Source: Pelecanus crispus (lineage: Eukaryota; Chordata; Aves; Pelecaniformes; Pelecanidae). Taken from it: a DNA stretch of 64,000 nt. The notes beneath the pieces were generated by a model. It ran no database searches. It was given only the letters and a program-made list of their open reading frames with translations, and was not told the DNA's origin. Made by a program: the position numbers and the translations under genes. Shown here one piece after another: positions 63,153-64,000 of the stretch (position 1 is the first letter of the stretch; each line of letters begins with the position of its first letter). The stretch spans positions 76,319,721 to 76,383,720 of the forward strand of contig NC_134643.1 in assembly GCF_030463565.1 (NCBI RefSeq). Reading direction: 5' to 3'.

Positions 63153-64000
63153 GTGCGATATTCGTGAGAGGTTTCTGGGAGGCAAGGCTGCAGCCCCATG
63201 TGGAATGACATTTCATGGGAGTCATGCTGAAGCTTCTCTCTTTAACAACCTCTGTGCTTATCAGGCAAGTGCACTTGGGATAAAAAGTCCTAAAGCAGGA
63301 GAGAATGACTAACTTGTATATTGATGGCACTGTAGTGGGGGAATGTGAGGCTGGGGATGAGCCTCATTCATAATATGTGAGGCTTGAGATCTTGAGGTCT
63401 GAGGAAGTGTTTCACCTCAGCCCCTGGACCACTGACAGAGTATGGCTCCTACCCTGAAGCACATGGGTTTTGCTCTTGTTCTGTTGTGAGAAGACATCTT
63501 GGGTATGCAGCGAGCTCATAGCTCTGCGTAGAGCCCTGTTACGTATCAATTACTGCAAGTTCAATGGAGCTGTAGCATTTCTTTGATGTAGTGAATTTGG
63601 ATGTCTGAATTTTAAGTAGGAGTGGGAGAAGTGATTTAAACAAAATACTGTAGCCTGTGACCCATAGCTTTGCCAAACTCGATGTGAAAGACTTGCCTAT
63701 TTTGAATTCTAATGTAGAATCATGGCTAATTTATCTTTAGCATGGTGTTGTAAAACAACCTCCTCTTCACTTCACTGCAATATTTGGAGTGCAGTATCTG
63801 CCAGTCAGTTGTATCTACAAGTATCCTCTTCAGGCTTAATGAAACCTTGGTGAAAATTTTCACTGCTTAAATAGAAGCTTTGCAACTAGACTTTGTTGTG
63901 AACAAAAAATGCAGGCCATTGATTCATTAATATCCATGAACTTTTCAGCTGAATCTTGATTTAATTTGTGAAAGATTATGAATTTCACAGGCTTCCAAGA

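Larger units (their letters stand above)
42727..64000 (+). other. ST8SIA1: ST8SIA1 intron 2, partial (at least 21.3 kb)
   Basis: Begins with donor GTTAGT and continues past the right edge. I looked for the remaining ST8SIA1 exons by their expected motifs (GNGG with preceding CAVV in the L-motif; later S-motif and HHYYDN-like VS-motif) and found none. Identified contents are a polypyrimidine tract at 48595, an old CR1 relic near 54000, short GACA and CTGT repeats, a MIR-like relic near 59300, and a solo LTR at 62583. The stretches 42727-48594, 48668-53959, 54685-59264, 59371-62314 and 63153-64000 show no recognisable gene, RNA gene or mobile element. Open frames there are under 120 codons without domains. 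The segment near 49950-49970 (TTTGTAAAGCGCTTC) faintly resembles an old SINE tail but is too short to call. Confidence 0.8.

Overview
The window is vertebrate nuclear DNA, almost certainly from a bird, and probably from the Neoaves. It has single exons separated by tens of kilobases, a CpG-island promoter, several 5'-truncated CR1 LINE fragments with the avian 3' end (tandem ATTCTATG-type octamers), and solo LTRs. The ERVL-type LTR is one I associate with neoavian genomes. There is no operon, dense coding or CRISPR array. Most of the open reading frames of 60-140 codons are chance frames in introns or GC-rich sequence.

The only host gene I can support is the 5' part of ST8SIA1 (alpha-2,8-sialyltransferase 1, GD3 synthase) on the + strand. 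Exon 1 (coding 7512-7750) lies in a strong CpG island (about 6640-7880). It encodes the cytoplasmic tail, the signal-anchor membrane helix and the start of the lumenal stem. Exon 2 (42582-42726) continues in frame through a consensus acceptor and donor. Intron 1 is about 34.8 kb. Intron 2 is at least 21.3 kb and runs off the right edge. The exons carrying the catalytic sialylmotifs (L, S, III, VS) are not in the window. Together the two exons give 128 residues of a protein of roughly 355.

Layout: 1-5374 intergenic sequence with nothing recognisable; 5375-5942 a solo ERVL-type LTR; 5943-7511 upstream region, CpG island and 5' leader with two upstream ORFs; 7512-7750 exon 1; 7751-42581 intron 1, with several CR1 pieces, one ERV1-like solo LTR, a near-perfect palindrome, a hairpin and microsatellites; 42582-42726 exon 2; 42727-64000 intron 2, with an old CR1 relic, a MIR-like SINE relic, a long polypyrimidine tract and a second solo LTR of the same ERVL family at 62583-63152.

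I found no convincing undescribed biological system. The best leads are the start-site architecture of ST8SIA1 (a four-codon uORF whose stop overlaps the first of two in-frame start codons, in a weak-then-strong Kozak arrangement), the strand bias of repeats around the gene (all six CR1 pieces antisense, all three LTRs sense), and a 28-bp palindrome in intron 1. All similarity statements come from reading and recall of families; no alignment or database search was run.
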